NCBI GenBank assembly: GCA_030748215.1
Contig: JASMMK010000015.1
Span: 62,001-126,000 of the forward strand
Length of the DNA: 64,000 nt
DNA from: Candidatus Scalindua sp.
GTDB taxonomy: Bacteria > Planctomycetota > Brocadiia > Brocadiales > Scalinduaceae
Direction: 5' to 3'
Positions 62,993 through 64,000 of this stretch are shown here, piece by piece; position 1 is the first letter of the stretch; the number at the start of each line of letters is the position of its first letter. A program made the position numbers and the translations under genes. The notes beneath the pieces are model-generated. The model did no database searches. It saw only the letters and a program-made list of their open reading frames with translations, and was not told where the DNA came from.

Positions 62993-63105
62993 GAACGAGT
63001 TACGGGTTGCAAGTTACAAGATGACAGAGAAACAGAAGCAAGGAGCTAAGATTTACGAATTACGATTGAAAGGCACTAATGACGGGTTGCGAGTTGCGGG
63101 TTAAA
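62993..63105 (+). repeat. AACTCGCAACCTG-family intergenic repeats, two copies
   Basis: AACGAGTTACGGGTTGCAAG (from 62992) and GACGGGTTGCGAGTTGCGGG (from 63082) are further members of the family ending both inverted-repeat arms. They fill the gap between the small lipoprotein gene and the NuoG-like gene. Confidence 0.6.
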
Positions 63106-63115
63106 TAGACTGAAG

Positions 63116-64000
63116 TTACAGTCCAAGGCCTTCACAATATTTTGCAAAAGCGACTTCACGACAGTCTGGAGCAACATTAACTATCTCAGGTGCAAGATCG
63201 GTATTGACAAGCCTGTTGTTGCCACTGTCCAGCAGTCCGCTAAGTTCAGTTACTGACTCTGCCAATTGCTTTCTGATTGAAGCAATGTCGTCGAAGCCGT
63301 TCAGGCCACCCAAGCTGGATAGAATAGCATGAGGAGTTGAATTCTTGTCTACAGGCAGATCTGTGTTTAAGAAGGCCAGAGAGCCTGTATCGTTAATTAC
63401 AGCTCCTTCGCTCTTTAAAGGATCTGCCAATGGTAACTGTGCATCAGGCTCAACTCCGTTTTTGAAGTTGCTTATGGAAATTACTTTGGTTGAGTCCTTA
63501 GGTTTGCTTTCCAGATGGGCTCCCACCAGCAGTATACAGTCAGTACCGGAATTATCCCACGCCTTTGCGCCCATTTTACTCAAAAGTGAGACATTCGCGC
63601 TATTCTTCAATTTAGCATACGGGTACTTGTTCGGTTCTGATTTTTCTCCGGTAACATAGTAGAGAGTACCATTCTTCTCGTTACAGAGAGCTTTTGCTGT
63701 GAAGAGAGTTTCGACCGTTAATTTAGGTGAAACTATCACTGCTACTTTACCGGCAGTGTCCAGAATACCTTTGGCACTGTTCAACTGTTCCGACAGTTCA
63801 TTTTCAGTAAGTTCAATGGCTTTGTTTTGAAGGTGATTTGAGAACCTGCCTTCTCTACAGATCATGGCACCGTTTACAGGGTCATTGTCAACGCTCTGTA
63901 TCTTAGTTATCAAGCCCTCTTTTGTGTGAACCTTAATGGCGCATCCTCTCGGACACGATGGACATGTACTGATTTTCATATCTGTTACCCACGGGCCATA
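63116..64000 (-). CDS. NuoG-like Fe-S/molybdopterin-fold subunit, partial at window edge
   Basis: The frame stays open to the right edge (YGPWVTD before MKISTCP), so the N-terminus lies outside the window. The visible 295 residues start with a [4Fe-4S] motif CPSCPRGCAIKVHTKEG and MICREGRFSNHL, as in the third cluster domain of NuoG (complex I) and related formate dehydrogenases. The C-terminal part resembles the start of the Mo-cofactor domain (VAVIVSPKLTVETLFTAKAL) but ends early at 63116, so it is the short NuoG form or a variant without cofactor. Confidence 0.7.
   Translation of the reverse strand, partial: YGPWVTDMKISTCPSCPRGCAIKVHTKEGLITKIQSVDNDPVNGAMICREGRFSNHLQNKAIELTENELSEQLNSAKGILDTAGKVAVIVSPKLTVETLFTAKALCNEKNGTLYYVTGEKSEPNKYPYAKLKNSANVSLLSKMGAKAWDNSGTDCILLVGAHLESKPKDSTKVISISNFKNGVEPDAQLPLADPLKSEGAVINDTGSLAFLNTDLPVDKNSTPHAILSSLGGLNGFDDIASIRKQLAESVTELSGLLDSGNNRLVNTDLAPEIVNVAPDCREVAFAKYCEGLGL

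Noticed and set aside
1-64000. CRISPR arrays, tRNA/rRNA genes, insertion sequences or phage genes
   Set aside because: No regularly spaced repeats with unique spacers, no cloverleaf or rRNA sequence, and no transposase or integrase motifs were seen. The repeats found are short dispersed families.

Overview
The window is about 40% GC and comes from a Gram-negative-type bacterium. It carries lipopolysaccharide (LPS) and glycan genes, many lipobox proteins, and an MsbA-like exporter. I infer a planctomycete of the anammox order Brocadiales (Scalindua/Kuenenia/Brocadia type). The hints are the base composition, a CooT-type nickel protein (usually tied to CO dehydrogenase), a C_GCAxxG_C_C redox protein, a two-subunit class I fumarase with a monomeric isocitrate dehydrogenase, and intergenic repeats. 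No lineage-specific marker such as hydrazine synthase is present, so this assignment is an inference. There are no rRNA, tRNA, CRISPR, phage or transposase genes.

Layout. 0-8.5 kb: a vitamin/lipid cluster (psd, ribE, partial pdxA), small envelope proteins, class I fumarase subunits, a response regulator/GGDEF gene split by a frameshift, and a nickel-type pair (CooT-like plus a small protein ending in a natural hexahistidine). 8.5-20 kb: information and regulation genes on the minus strand, namely gyrA with a coupled metallo-beta-lactamase-fold hydrolase, a tandem nucleoside-diphosphate-kinase-like protein, and dnaE translationally coupled to an NtrC-type regulator and its membrane histidine kinase. 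20-39.7 kb: a large surface-polysaccharide/LPS locus read outward from a divergent promoter region near 27.7-28.0 kb. It holds a radical SAM enzyme, a carbamoyltransferase, a sugar aminotransferase, an epimerase-like protein, nine glycosyltransferase-type genes including a heptosyltransferase, a tandem WaaP-type kinase and a methyltransferase. A short minus-strand pair (acetyltransferase, TPR-like membrane protein) interrupts it. 39.8-47 kb: a BASS transporter, a VOC protein, a K+ channel, an M48 protease, a CysQ phosphatase, and a cytoplasmic molybdopterin oxidoreductase next to a heme-oxygenase-like protein. 47-54 kb: a pseudouridine synthase, a folate operon (SDR reductase with an apparent CTG start, folB, folK), a globin, monomeric isocitrate dehydrogenase and a cold-shock protein. 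54-64 kb: a metallophosphoesterase/membrane-protein cassette between long inverted repeats, tRNA-modification enzymes, an ABC exporter, malate dehydrogenase, a MATE transporter and a NuoG-like subunit running off the window.

The central-carbon genes (fumarase, malate and isocitrate dehydrogenases) are scattered rather than in one operon. Most intergenic gaps above 100 bp hold degenerate short repeats of a few recurrent families. The best leads are the inverted-repeat cassette, the nickel pair with its hexahistidine tail, the GA-tract frameshift separating a receiver from its GGDEF domain, the tandem WaaP kinase, the JAMM-like secreted protein, and the two-component/dnaE coupling. All were read by eye; no database or structure search was run.
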